64,000 nucleotides of DNA from Lichenostomus cassidix (GCA_008360975.2 CM039184.1:50868797-50932796); one strand, 5' to 3'; counted from the stretch's first letter, positions 1 to 12,954 are shown. Translations and numbers: made by a program. The notes: a model not told the origin generated them from the letters alone.

Positions 1-1838
1 GTATTTACCTTACTGCAGAGATTTTAATGGTAAAATTATCCACCCACCCACCCTGTATGTCTATGATGACTTACTGTCTACCCTCATGAATAAATAAAAG
101 ACAACATAATTTTGGTGCCTTTTGTGATTCAATGACAAGGAAGAAGTTAAAAGATCCAAAAGCTTGTGAACTTTATAGAAAGATATAAAAAGCAGGGTAT
201 CACAATTTTTTTGTATGTAAGAATCTAATTAATCCTATATTATTGTGCTATGCAATAAAGTAATATAATATATAATATAATATAATATAATATAATATAA
301 TCACAAACCTAGTGTAACATGAAAATGCAATAAGACATTACTTTGTTTTTTCCCAGTATCAGTTACGAGTGTACAGCATTATGGTTCTTGTGCTAAACCC
401 ATGTAAATATAAATATTATTTTAAAAATAGTTTTTGTTTAATGTTTACTCTATAAATATAACTCTTTATGATGAGATGTTTTTAATGTTACCAAGCTGAT
501 CACCTGACTTATTAGATAATTTACTTATAGTTTCTCAGCACAGTATTGATTACATCAAGAAGACAAAAATATGTATATATTTAAATGCCTTTTTCTTATA
601 CAAGTATGGTAACTCTCTTAAATTTTGTGTTATTAGGACTCACTGTCTTTTTTCCATTTTTTTTTCTCTCCTCTACAGCCACCTCTACATTGTCACTTTA
701 GAATACTGAAAAACAACACTGAAGGAAGCAAACACAGTTTAGCAAATGTTCCCTAACCATGGAGCCTGTCAAACATTTCTGATCACAGCTCTTGCTGGCA
801 GTAAGCCTTCAGCTGTTTTAAAGAAGTGTCTCACACACAATTTTCCACTCTTCTTTGTTAAATCACATCACTTTTTAAGGTCAAGTTTGTAACAGAATTA
901 TAAAAATGATTTGAAGATGATCCAGTCAGTCTTTTTCATGTAACTAGCCTCCCATGGCCTTGCAAGACCGAAGCCTAAGAACAGTGCTCTTTAAAGATGA
1001 AATAACTGCTAGATGTGTTCCCAAGGAAATTTCAGAAGATGCTGTCTCTTTTTAAGTAGATGTGGTCACAGTTCTTTCTGATGAATAAATTAGTTAGATT
1101 CTTTTCTTCAGTATTAGGTTTAAATTATAAACTTTCTCTTTGGTGGAGAAATAAGAGACTTTCAAATCACATTTGATAATACAAATCAATGTCTTCATTT
1201 AATTACATCTTAAAAGAAGGTGAAAATTAAGTATGTTAAGACCCAACACTTAGATTTTTCAGCTATTATTTTAAAGTTTGCTTAAATTAAAGAATATTAA
1301 CCACATTCAGAAAATGTGTTATTGGTACAAGATGGATATTTAAAATAAAAAATTCCTTTAAAACTCACCCATTTTAATATTAAAATATTTTTTAAAATGT
1401 GTTTCTTGCCCTTTTATATGTCCTCTATGAATATTCTAATATTAAATTTTACTGAAATGTTCTTAAATATTTTTCTTATTTCCAGTTTGACAGGCTGAGG
1501 AAAAATTGTTTCATACTTTCAGTCTTGTAACTAAATTTTTTCAAATAATGACATTATTGTTGAGACATGAAACTGCAGTGACCATGACAAATTAAGATTA
1601 TTTCTCATTCTCTGTTGCTTGTTTCTTTAAAAAAAATGGCTTTGCTTCCAACAAGGGATATCTAATTACAGTCACATTTGAATTAGCATTTCTTAATTGT
1701 AGTGTTTTATTTGTTCCTGGGTACCTTTAATATTGCAATTATTTACTCTGGTTTAAAAACTAACATAAAATTGTAGAAAAGAAAATACATGTTGGCAACA
1801 TTAATGTCTAATAATTTAATAATATTGTTTCCCAGTAG
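1..1838. other. AT-rich non-coding DNA
   Basis: I see no exon, transposable element or RNA gene in this stretch. It is strongly AT-rich, with many short A and T runs and stop codons in every frame. The only structured part is the pentanucleotide array near its start, listed separately. Confidence 0.7.
263..301. repeat. (TATAA)n microsatellite
   Basis: Positions 271-300 are six perfect tandem copies of TATAA, with a slightly irregular unit just upstream. This is a short pentanucleotide microsatellite and probably varies in length between individuals. Confidence 0.9.
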
Positions 1839-2063
1839 TAGTGTACTGTTGCGGTATTGGAGGATGTTGCAGCAGACTTTACCCTAGAGCTTCTCTACCC
1901 AGCCCGGTTCAGCGCCTCAGTGCTCCAAACCCTCTGTCCCAGGGCTGGACACTGCGCTCTCACCAGCCAGGGAGCCATAAGGCTAGCTCTGGTTCGTCTG
2001 CTTCCACAACCGGCGGTGATAAAGGAGGCGAGGAGGGTCTATGCGTTGTGTCCATGGAAGATG

Positions 2064-2069
2064 TTTATT
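2064..2069 (-). terminator. Polyadenylation signal of the solo LTR
   Basis: The minus strand reads AATAAA, about 134 bp downstream of the LTR TATA box. This spacing fits a U3-R-U5 layout with an R region of roughly 100 bp or slightly more. Confidence 0.6.
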
Positions 2070-2202
2070 CGCATGGTGCAGCAGAGGCCAACGACCTCCC
2101 CGAGGCAGAGATGCCTCGAGGGCGAAGGCCTCACATGCACAGCCACATGTGGTGCATAAACACACGTGGAGCATAGACAGCAAGATGGCGGAGGGTAAGG
2201 GG

Positions 2203-2209
2203 TTTTATA
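2203..2209 (-). promoter_or_regulatory. TATA box of the solo LTR
   Basis: The minus strand reads TATAAAA within CCCTATAAAACCCC. It lies between the U3 repeats and the AATAAA signal, which is where an LTR core promoter is expected. Whether it is active cannot be told from sequence. Confidence 0.65.
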
Positions 2210-2684
2210 GGGAAACAGAGAGGGGCAGGGACAGCACACAGGCCCAGTGACCTCTGGGTACAGGGGAGGTACAGGGGCGGAGTTAGGAGTACAGGAACCA
2301 ATAGGGGAAACCCGAGGGAGTGGCCAGGGCCACGTGGGGTTAGGGTACAGGAACCAATAGGGAAAACTGGGGGTGTGGCTAGGACTGTGTGGAGTAGGGA
2401 AGGCAGGACAATAGGTGACAAGTACAGTCGTTAAGAAAGGGGTGTGGGGAACTTGCAGCTATTATCACAATAGTGTACAAGCTTACAAAAATTTGTGCTG
2501 CATGTATATGTTTTGTTCTTTGTGTATAACTGTGGTTGTGTCCTATTTGTACATATTCCCTAAGAAAAATACACATTTAGAGGTTTGTTTTTTTTCTGTA
2601 GCCATATTACCAGATCTGAATATCAAAGTGGGGCAAATTTGATAAGCTGGTGAGTATTTATGCAGGATCTGAGAGGGAATATTT

Positions 2685-2908
2685 AATCACAGAACCACTT
2701 AGGTTGTAAAAGGTCTTTAAGACCATTAAGTCCAACCTGTAACCTAGCATTGCCAAGTCCACCACTAAACCATGTCCCTGTGGTCACATCTACACACCTT
2801 CTAAATATCTCCAGGGATGGTAACTCAACTGGTTCCCAATCACTCTGTTCCAATGCTTTATAACCCTCTGGTGATTAATTTTTTTTCTCAAATCTAATCT
2901 AATACAGA
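2685..2908 (-). mobile_element. CR1 LINE, truncated 3' end
   Basis: On the plus strand this begins aatcacagaaccac and continues with ttaagtccaacc, ccaccactaaaccatgtcc and ctccagggatggtaactcaac. This is the reverse complement of the well-known CR1 3' untranslated region, so the element points left. Only about 220 bp remain; the reverse transcriptase is absent, as in most CR1 copies because reverse transcription stops early. The right edge is approximate, since similarity fades around a T-rich run near 2880-2908. Confidence 0.88.
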
Positions 2909-5900
2909 GAAGCCCATCTGTTAGTGTGAATAACTGATGTTTATGCCCACGTATGCACCCCGGAACATGCTGGAATACTCCCATGTCTAAAGATTTTTAG
3001 CCCTTTTCATATTTGTAACTTCATGGATTCTTAATATATAGTAATACAGCTTCCAGTACTTTTCCTACCCTCTTTCATAGTTTAGCTAATTCCTTACTCA
3101 TACATTATTGTAATTCTGTTTATTCTTATTTTCAAGATGAGAATCTCTAAGAAGGACCTTTTGTTTTGCAATCAGAATCTGAGAAGACATAACAAGAAAT
3201 AAGGCCAAGAAGCCCCTGGAGTTATTCCAAGGGGCAGACCCAGAGGGAAACTGAATCTCCTATTGGATGTACCTGCTAGAAATAATAATTAATTAACCTT
3301 ATAAAAATTGTAAGAATCTAATTCTGTGCATGCATAATGCCATATTTTGTGCACCTGGAAGCTTTCATTAAAGAATTTCTTTTTTATCTTACCACTGTAA
3401 CTCTGCTGCAAGGTTTTTCTCGTTTTGTTATTAGGCAAGAACCCCATAGTGGGTGGACTGCACTGCACTCTAGTGGATAGGATGAAAGTGAGAGCATTCC
3501 TACCTGTCAGTAGAAGACACATGGTTTAGTTTGGTTTGGTACATAAGATCTCATCACAGGAGGGATGGAGAACCTTTCCATGGACGGGGTATGTACAGTG
3601 TATCCTGAGAATTCATTTGGATTCTGTCTGAAGCTGTGAAACAATGGGGCTCTCAGCAATTGATGGCATGTGATTTCCTCTCTAAATTTGTTTTCAAGTT
3701 CTAATTTTACTTCACAACTTACTGTCAAGTTTACTGCGATCTGGAAAAAACCCTATACTCTGCCCAACTCCCTGCTGCTGCACACATACCCACAATAGGA
3801 AATAATTTCACCCATTTATTAAATCAATCATTAGAATGGGAACTCCCATCCAATTATACTGGGATTTTAATCCTTCAAGGTACCCAAGTCTATCAGAAAT
3901 AGATAATTAAGCAGTATTGAAGTATACTGTTCCTGAATATGTTAATTGTCACACAACTGCTTAACAACTGAAGTAGAATAATAAGAAATTCAGAATTCTA
4001 ATTTCATTTTTAAACCAGAATTTAAAAAGATAATTTTTTAATCTGTGTAATTCAGACAACAATGGAACATTTCTAACATATGCCCTTAAATGTGGCAATA
4101 TAGACTAGTATAAAAATTAGATTCAATATATTTTTCAATGTTATACTTGTATTCCCTGCAACAAAAATATAATGTTAACTACCCTTTACTGTTTCTATAA
4201 ATGGATATTTAAATAAAAGTGTGTGCAAAATATCTAATATTTCTGTAAATAATATTTTCATCTTCAAAATAAAATAGATCCATATGGCTATATTTATCTG
4301 CATTAACATTTTAAAATGTTAAATTTAACTTGTTGATAAAAAGAAAAAGTGGGGTTTGATACATTTAATAAATTTAGTCTTTGAATAATTTCTCAATCTA
4401 GGATACTGCTATCTTACATCAGGATCAAGTGCTCAGTATTAAGGCAAGGCTCCTGCAGGCTCAGCTCTGTTGCTCTGGACATCTGGCACATATGATGAAC
4501 AACACGAATGCCTCCAGCCTTTTCTTTATGCCCATTAACTGCATGGTGGATGGCTGACAGGTAGGCCATTGAAGTCTTGTAAGGACATGCTCAGGGCTAA
4601 CCCTCCACTGCTGTACCAGCTCCACAAAGTGCGAAACTACAGCTAAAGACCATCTGTTATAGCAAGGATTGTGCACCATTGCCTTGAGAGTCTTTAAGGA
4701 AACCTGGAACAACAGTGACTCTGTGCTGTGCTACTGCTCTGTAGAAATGAAGGCACAGTGCATTTAAGAAAAAACAACTGTGCCATGTGTGACTGCTAAC
4801 ATACCGAGGCGGCCTGACTGATTTTTCATCAACCAAGCTACAAAACAGGGAACTTTCAGCTATTAAAGGAAAAATATATTCATTATATGCTTTTAAAAAT
4901 ATTTTCCCATTCTAAGCAGATTAAATTACTATCCTGTATGTTTAAATAGAAACCTAAATAACAATCTTGAAAGTCTAACTCTTAGGATTTCGAGTGTATT
5001 CTACTAATCAAACACCCTGAATACAAACTGAAAGAGCTGCAATTTAAATAACAGTTGGAAACACAAGGATTAGGCTGAAGATCTTCAGCTAACCAGGATG
5101 TACAGTGTTGTACTGAAATTCCGTGGCAGTTTATATTATAAAGTGTATTTTCAGATGGTATTATTATTTTCACTGTTGATTTCACTTACATAAGTTGTAT
5201 TTCAAACAACTGAATATTCATTGACATTATTTTAAAAATGTTTAAAGTTTTGAACATCTTAAAATTAGATTTTCTTTAAAGGAAGAGGGGCTGGTTTATT
5301 TAATTTTATCTATGATTTCTGTAGCTTTTTCCTACATTAAATATTTTTCAGCAAAGTCCAGAAGACTGAGTAAGCATAGCAAGAGTAATATTTTCTTTAC
5401 ATTTAGGTTTAAAATTTCAGTCTTTTAGATCCCAGTGAGTAAAGCAGATGAAATTTCCTCCTTATGGAGTCAGTCATTGTAGTCTGAAAATGAGAGAGAA
5501 GGACGTACCATTTTTACCATTCAAAAGACGTAAGTATATGGTGGAAAACCTATCCTTTACCATTGACTTTAATGGGATACCTTTTCAGAAAAAAAAAGAG
5601 TCTAGTTCAGAAAAGACTAAATTTCTTAGTGTAAAATTCCAGCAACTCTTATTAATGCTGGTGTATTTTTCAGTCAGAAAGGTTCCAAAAAATATCTTTC
5701 ATGCCTCCTTCATATCTCCTACCTAAAAATTGCCAAGATTCTCATTTAAGATTGAAATTTGACAGGAAAGTCTGTAGGCTAAATTCCTGGATTGTATTTC
5801 ATTAGATAGCTGAAACAGATTCTCAGACACTAAATGCTTGGATTTGGTTGAAGTGTTTTATTGCAATCAGACATTAACAGTTAGAAAGGTATCTTGCTTA

Positions 5901-8900
5901 CAAACAGTGATTTCCTGGGGCATTTTGGCAGCTGAGGAGATATATATAAATTTTGAAAGAAGCAAAGACAGAATTAAATTACTTGCTTAAGTAATTGAAA
6001 CACAGTATTTAGATTTTTAAAAGTTGATTTTCCTGTGAAAAGTGACGTTTCCACCCCTTTTCCCACCTGAAAAGAATTAAGCATTGTCTCACTAATAGTA
6101 ATGAGCTTGTAGTAGCTGAGGACACAAATAGGCACCAAGAGTTTTACAAAATTTACAAGAGGGTGGTTGGGTACTGGCTCAAAGAAAGAAGATTACTACT
6201 GCTTACAAAACCACTGCTACTCTGGGTATGCCTATTTATTCCAAGTCAGAGCTAGAGCAGATAATTTCCACAGCACTTAATTTATTTCAGCTTGTTTGTC
6301 GCTATTCTCAAATTAGATTGATTCTTTTAGAAAGCAAAGCTTTTTAACATTGTAGATCTCATCCCCTGAGTTAAAGCTCAAATGTTTTCTACAGAAACAA
6401 AATGCTTTGGTAGGCTTCTTCCCCATAGAGAATCAGTGTGCTCCAAGAGTAGCAGTCCAGACAAGTAATTTACTTATATAAACTTTATAAATAAAGCAGA
6501 AATAAAGGAAAATAGATTTTTAAAAAGACACCCCTACAGCATGTCTTCCTTTACAGCACCCTGGTTGGTTTATTTTATTTCTTGAAGAAGATCTACAAGC
6601 TGTTACAGTTGGCTATCTGGGGGAAATCCTCAAGCTGTTTACAAAAAAAAAAAAAACTTAGGTAAGTAAAATTACAAGTTTTTCCTCCCCTTCTTAATGG
6701 TAGCGGTATAAGTTAAATTGCTTTCACAGAGTTATTTAACCACCCCTGCATATTTTTGAACAATTGTTGGTGGATTTACCTATTTATAAGTGGTCTTCCC
6801 CATAAGAACACAAAAAAAGTTGTGGTTTGGGTTTCCCTATACACCCATTAAATCATCATGCATAAATGTGCTTTCAGAAAAAGTAACATACAAGTTTTTA
6901 TTAAGAATAAACAAAATGTTCTCAAGTATGTAGTTAGTTCTAATAACAATCAGAATATTTTCATACTGCAGCTATTTGGTTGGTGTCAAATATGCATCCT
7001 GATCCCATATGGGAGAAGAAGAAGCATTTTGTTTGTTTCCAATTTAGGTTCATGAGAGAAAAGAGTGTGGAAAAAAAAGAAAAAGTATAAATCACTACAA
7101 TTATTTGGATAATGAAAAGGCTGGAAGAAAATAAATTTGATCAAAGCTCACATTCCATACACAGACTAGTCTGGCAAGGATAAGTATAGGTGTAATAAAA
7201 GATGCACTTGTGATAGTCCCTGACAAAATCATTGAAATCAGTTCTGTGATTTGAAAAAAACATATAAACCAGATTAATGGCAGGTTGACAGACTGACCTT
7301 TAAGACAGTGAATAATATGGAATCACATCTAAATAGGATGTTTCAAGCAGAGTTCTGAGAGAATCAATAGTTAAGAAGGAGCTAGGAGAAAGGTTTTTGA
7401 TGTAATCCTAATTTATGGTATTTTGAAATACAGACCCCTAAAGACCCACAAAAACCCACTTATTAGCTGTAAAAAATGTGTAGGAGGGATTAAAAAAAAA
7501 TCTTATGGTTATTGATAATTGCTAAGAAATCAATTAATACAGTAAAATACCCCTACACTGGATGTGTGAACAGGGTCTTTAAATACCTTTTGCTTCTTAA
7601 AAACCCCCATAACATATCAACCATTGTATGGAGGGAGGATCCAAACTAATTTTCACGTAAAATGTATCACAGATTTTAAGTACTGAACAATGAAAATAAA
7701 GTTGAATTAAATATTAATATAGTAACACTTTAATTGTTCTATATATTCAAAGAAAACATGAGCATTTTTCTGGAGCTGCACTGTCACAAAATATACTTTA
7801 TTGAGCTCAGTACCAGTTGGAGAAATGCAATATCTTGCAATATGAGCTCTTCATATTGTGTGACCCAGTGTGATATTGTAGCTTTAAATTTTTTATGAAA
7901 ATAATGGCTTGGATATAGAAGAATAGAGAGTGATTCATTATATTTAAAAATGACAAAAAACAAACAACAACAACCAGAAAAAAAAGAAACCCCACAACAA
8001 AAAGCAAACCAACCCTCTAAAGAAGAAGGGTAGTAGACACTGGCAATTAAAAAGTATGTTGTTCACCATGCATGTAGTGGCTTCACTTTTCAGCTGTTGG
8101 TTTTCTTGACTGTTGGATATTCAGATTTGTCCAAGATAGATAAATACATTTAATTACTTTATTTCCTCTGAGTGAAAATAATGAGAATACATATCTCCAT
8201 AAGTATACCAAATAATTAAATATAAAATATTGTTCTTTAAATTTGAATAGTAAAATCCTTTAATTTTCAAGGAAAAGAGCAAATTCATGAACTCAGTTTT
8301 CACATGACCTTTAAACCTTAGAAATGTGCAAATAATCCTTTTAGACAAAGAATGTGATACATAAAGAAATCTCTCTCAAACATCTGGTGCAAAATCAATG
8401 ATTATGTGCTAATAAAGAACTCACATTGCTAACAAATTTAGTACTGTAAGTAATACTGTAGAATTGGGTTTTTAATTTGCAAAAATACCTTTGTCACAGA
8501 AAAGCAGTAGAGCATTTCTGAATTTTTTAATTTCTGAAGATTTGTTGCTGATATGTTAGGAAAGTGCTAATTTTTAATTAAAAGAAAAATACTAAGTTTA
8601 TTTTTTTTAATCTTTAACGATTTAGCAAGTTTGTATTTCAGAGTCATTGACTATAAAACTTTAGCCATATATTGGGCCACAGACACTGTAACACTATTAG
8701 TTGATTGAAATCTTACCTATGCCAGTCCAATCATGTATTTATGAAGTCCATGTAGAGAGATCATAATGGCAGAGTTACACGTCCAGAATCCTGACATTTT
8801 TCAGACTAAGACAAAATAAAGATTCGTATACAGCTTTTTGATAGAAATATAGAAAAACAGATAATTTAAAATACCTATTAGCTTCAGCTAACTAAATGTT

Positions 8901-8916
8901 ACAGATATTTTTCATG
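2909..8916. other. Six kilobases with no recognised gene
   Basis: AT-rich non-coding DNA. Minor items are a 14-base A run at 6643-6656 and an A/C-rich low-complexity tract at about 7950-8012. The block 4440-4800 is noticeably richer in G and C and contains an 83-codon minus-strand frame (4461-4712) that I cannot assign to any family. No CR1 or LTR signature is visible in the rest. Confidence 0.6.
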
Positions 8917-8956
8917 TAGAGTAGACACCTGGTGTCCAGCCAAGGCTAACCACAAC
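8917..8956 (+). mobile_element. LTR-end-like remnant abutting a CR1
   Basis: The stretch containing cacctggtgtccagccaagg closely resembles the last 40 or so bases of the LTR that ends at 14268 (tgtctggtatccatccaggg at the equivalent place). It is followed immediately by CR1 reverse-transcriptase sequence. It may be a leftover of an LTR of the same family, or part of a 5' leader carried by the CR1. The resemblance is clear; the explanation is not. Confidence 0.5.
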
Positions 8957-10225
8957 CTGGATGAATATACAAACCACTCCTATCTTCAAGAAGGACAAGA
9001 AGGAGGACCCGTGGGACATACAGATCAATCAGCCTCTCGTCAGTCCCTGTGAAGGTGGTATCGTAGCTAATCCTGGAAAACAATTCCATGCACATGAAGG
9101 AGAATGCAGCCATAGCAGTCAGCATGAATCCAAAAAGATCAAGTCATGTTTTGCCAGCCTGGTAACATACAGTGAAAATATTGGCTTGGTGGATGAGGGA
9201 GAGAAAAGGATATTGTTTACCTTGATTTCAGTAAAGCTTTCAGCACTGCATTTCATAATATTTTCATAGAGAAACTGATAAGGGATGGGCTGGGTGAGCA
9301 AACAGGTGAGATGTACTGAAAACTGGCTGAATGTCCACACACAGAAGGTGGGGGATCAGTGATACGAAGTCTAGTTGGAGGCCAGCAACTATCAGCATAC
9401 CTCAGAGTCAAATACTGGCCCCAGGTCCCATTCAATGCCTTCATTAATGGTCTAGATAATGAAGCAGGGTCTACTCTGGTCAAGTTTGCTGATGACAAAA
9501 ACCTGGGATAAGTGGCTGATACACCAGAGGGACATCAACCAGAAGCAGGTTGGAGAAATGGACTGACAGGAACCTCACGAAATTATTGTGCATGGGAAGC
9601 TAAGTCCTGCACTTGTGGAGGAAACACATTGTGCACCAATCTATGGTGGGGACAGATTGGCTGGAAAGCAGCCTTTTAGGAAAGGATGGGGGGATTCACC
9701 AAGGAATAGTGAACACCAAGTTGAACACAGGGCAGCAGTGTGCCCTTGCTGCAAATGTATCCTGGGCTGCATTAAGAAGAGTGTTGCCAGAAGGTCAAGG
9801 GAGATGATCCTTCCCCTCAGCATTAGTAAGCACTTGGAGTGCTGTGCTCAGTTCTGAGCTCCCCAGAACAGGAGACACATGGCCAGACTGGATGGAGTCC
9901 AGCAAAAGGCCACTAAGATGATTAAGGGCCTAGAGCACCTGTTAAGTGAAGAGAGGCTGAGAGAGCTGGTACCATTTAGCCTATGGAAGAGAAAGCTCAG
10001 GGTAGATCTCATTCATGGATTCAATCCCTGATGGAAAGAAGGTGGATCCAGTCTCTTTTCAGCTGTGCCCAGTGAGCCGGTAAGAAGCAATGGGTTCAAA
10101 CTGAAACACAGGAGGTTCCACTTGAGCATCAGGAGGCAGACTTTTACCATGAGAGTTACTGAGGACTGGCACGTTTCCACAGAGGTTGTGGAGTCTTCCA
10201 TGGATGCTATAAATTTGAAGGGAAT
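8957..10225 (+). mobile_element. CR1 LINE, 5'-truncated, with decayed ORF2
   Basis: This is the longest CR1 in the window, about 1.27 kb, pointing right. It covers part of the reverse transcriptase and the region downstream that encodes the ORF2 C-terminus, including the typical CR1 phrases agcaggttggagaaatggac, gtatcctgggctgcattaag and aagatgattaagggcctaga. It stops around gttgtggagtcttccatgga without the usual final 150 bp and octamer tail, so it has lost both ends. It contains many substitutions and several indels and cannot be functional. Confidence 0.92.
8976..10140 (+). pseudogene. CR1 ORF2 reverse transcriptase remnant
   Basis: The ancestral product was the CR1 endonuclease/reverse transcriptase, which copies the element RNA at the nicked chromosomal target. 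Frames still legible are IFKKDKKEDP near the start, GLVDEG, YLDFSKAF at 9218-9241 (first catalytic aspartate region), LVGGQQLSAY-like sequence around 9375, and FADD at 9485-9496, the catalytic YxDD-type box. The two catalytic blocks are in the same frame modulo three, but frameshifts elsewhere break the reading frame; the longest open pieces are about 102 codons (8961-9269) and 89 codons (9588-9857). The endonuclease domain and ORF1 are missing. Clear pseudogene. Confidence 0.85.
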
Positions 10226-12954
10226 TAATTATAGTCAGCCAAGTTACTAATTTCTATTCTTTGGGTTATTTCACATATTTGAAGGAAAATATTTAAGGAT
10301 GAAATATAAACGTATCTATAACTTTTACAGTAATTATAGATGGCTTTTCTACACTTTTGCATAAAATATATTGGACAGTTTCTTTACCTCAAAATAGGCA
10401 ATTTACTTTCATTGTTTTCAGCTTATTATTTACTTTCTGTTCTACCTTTCCAGAAAGTACTTTCAGTTCTTATCTTGCTGATTTATTAAAAGTTTATTTT
10501 AGAAGCTTGCAGCAAACCTTGACAGAACATTCAATTTAAGCTCACTTGAACCCTGTCATACTTCCATGGCTTTTGATATTTCATCATTGTCAATGAATAT
10601 GTGATTTATTTCAGAAAAGTTGCTTTGGTGCATTAGAAATTTTAAAGGCTTTTTCTGAAGAAATATTTTCTTCAGATACCTGGAAATGAAATATTTAGCT
10701 CAATAAAACATAATAATTTTCTATGATTTTTAAATTTTAAAGAAACAACAAAACTCCCAAACTATTACAAAACAAAAAGAAAATAGAACAAAACCAAACA
10801 AGAAATTTTTAAATCAACCAAATTTAACAGTTAAAATATTTACTGACTAGAACATTTTGGGGCCATTCACCATATTTATTTTCAGTGTCAGGCAAGAGTT
10901 AACAATGAGCTATTCAGACTAGTGGTTAGGATGTTTTGGTGGATTGGGAAGCCCTGGATTTCCTCTCATTCTAACCTTTCACTCTCCTAGGCATGTGCCC
11001 TGATTATATTTACAAAGTGGGTAAATTAATTCTACAGTTATTGGACATTGCTAAAGGTAATACATTGTAATAACTTTTCAACCAGCTTTCTAAAATAATT
11101 ATTACCTCTGTCTTGTTTTCTTTTCTAAATTGTCCTGGTAATTCCTTCTTATGAAGTCTCATTCCTGTTTTAATTTTAATTTTAAATTTGGAGTCTTTCA
11201 TCTAATGGCAAAAAGAAGAACAACGTTTATCCCTCTGTGAAAGATTTTGACCTTTATTATTCTGTCTTGTCATCTAAAGGCAAAGACTACTTCTTCTATA
11301 ACAGCTCAACACTTCAAGGGGCTGTTATGGACTATTTTGTCAATGATTCACAAATTAAAGACTCTGTTAGAAGTGTTTGACGTGATAAGATATAACAGGT
11401 ACAACAGAGATATTATGGGCAATCATGTCAGCTAGCAGCAGCGCTCCACTGGGATTCCACTGGGTAAAAACCAGGAGTGAATCACATGAAATCATATCTC
11501 TGATTAAGGTCAAATCAAATAAGTAGAGCTGGTTTCTAGCTTCACAGGGAGAATATGCTTGTCCTGATATCCTACAACCAAACAAAAAAATATCTGAAAT
11601 GTCATCATATAACATTATAATTTTTGCTCAACATGGGAATAAGTTTTGGTACTGGCTATGCAAAATCTGTCTGTAAAAAGTAACTGCAGCTGGTAATGGA
11701 TACTCTGGAAAATCTGTGTCTCAAATTCTTTATTTTTAAACCTAGATATTTGCCCTTCTTTTGTATGTTTTTATAGATAATCAAATCACCCCAAAGGAAT
11801 TCTTTCCTCAGTGAAGAAGAGAGCAAACAGATTAAACAAAACCATCACTTCCTTCTCTTATATAACTGAAATGCACATCTCTTTTACACAGGGATGAGCA
11901 GCTTTTATTTAAAGACATAAGCATTGGCTCTTTCAAATTACTTAGACCATAAAACTGTTCTCTGCAACCTGTCTTAGGAAATACAAGTCAATTTGCAAGC
12001 AGCACATTTCTGCTTGCTTTTGTCACACGGCACTTTGGAATCAACACCTTCTAACAAGGTGCTCACATATGCAGCTGATCTTTGAAGTGTTAAATATTTG
12101 ATCAATTTTATAGATATTTTTATTTGACACACACACAAGTGTCTCCTTCTAAACATGTATGCAGAGGCTTGTGTTTATTATACACACACATTCATCACAA
12201 CACAGTCAACAATGCTTGTCTTAGATATGTGGGAATTTTGACAGCAATGTGTTTTCTTAATTTGTGGCAGGGAAGAGTGAAAAAAGGCTGTGGATGAAGG
12301 GAAAAGAGGTACTGGAATGAGCAGAGTTTTTCAAAATATGTTAGTCACATAAAATAGCTGATTTTAAAAGATCCCAGCAGCAGCCCAGAATTTTTTCACC
12401 TGCTAACACTATTTGTAAGCACATGTGAGGAGGATATTGGGTGTTGGCTTCTAGAAAAAGGGGTTTGTGAATTCTATAATTTTCCCAAACCTTTTTGCTG
12501 TTTCATGGATCCAGGCTCTTTTCAATGGTGCCCCAGAAACATAACTTTTTTTAATTCTACAGAAGGAATTATCTGCTCCCAGAAAAGAAAAATTCAGAGT
12601 TTTTCTCATAACACTTATCTATAATTTTCTTATTTTAAAAATATTTCCATGGGAAAGTTGAAAAAAAGTCCTTATTTTCAGAAAGATTCATTGAGTGAAT
12701 AATTTAGTCTGTTGTATTAATAATTTTGCAATTGTTAGATCCTACAAAATATTAAATATTAGATGTATACTAAAGTTTCTGTAAGACATTTTTAAATTGC
12801 ACCCATTGTTTAAGTAAATATCCTAAGTACCTTTCTTGAAAACTGAGACAATTTTTTGTTTTTTTTCAAGTTTATGAGACACCTGACAGTCCCTTTACTT
12901 TCTTTATTATGTACCTTCTAGGAAAACTGGGCCATGCAAACCCAATACAATCTC
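10226..12954. other. AT-rich non-coding DNA
   Basis: No gene or interspersed repeat is recognised. An A/C-rich low-complexity tract lies at about 10739-10800. Short CA-rich pieces occur near 12128-12190. The remaining open frames (60-82 codons) show no protein family signature. Confidence 0.65.

Larger units (their letters stand above)
1847..2470 (-). mobile_element. Solo LTR of an avian endogenous retrovirus
   Basis: This is a GC-richer block of about 624 bp in AT-rich DNA, flanked by a perfect 8-bp direct repeat, tagtgtac, at 1839-1846 and 2471-2478. The plus-strand left end reads TGTTGCGG and the right end TATCACAA, so the exact edge is uncertain by one to three bases; a 6-bp duplication gtgtac would extend the element to 2472. 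Regulatory signals place transcription on the minus strand: a TATAAAA box (2203-2209) and an AATAAA signal (2064-2069) about 134 bp further on. The region upstream of the TATA box (U3) carries two imperfect 56-bp direct repeats. No gag, pol or env sequence adjoins it, so it looks like a solo LTR left by recombination between two LTRs. The 111-codon and shorter frames here are chance frames. Confidence 0.8.

Noticed and set aside
1841..2176. Several 60-111-codon frames in a GC-rich block
   Set aside because: They overlap in several frames within a single LTR, which is non-coding; GC-rich DNA simply has fewer stops.
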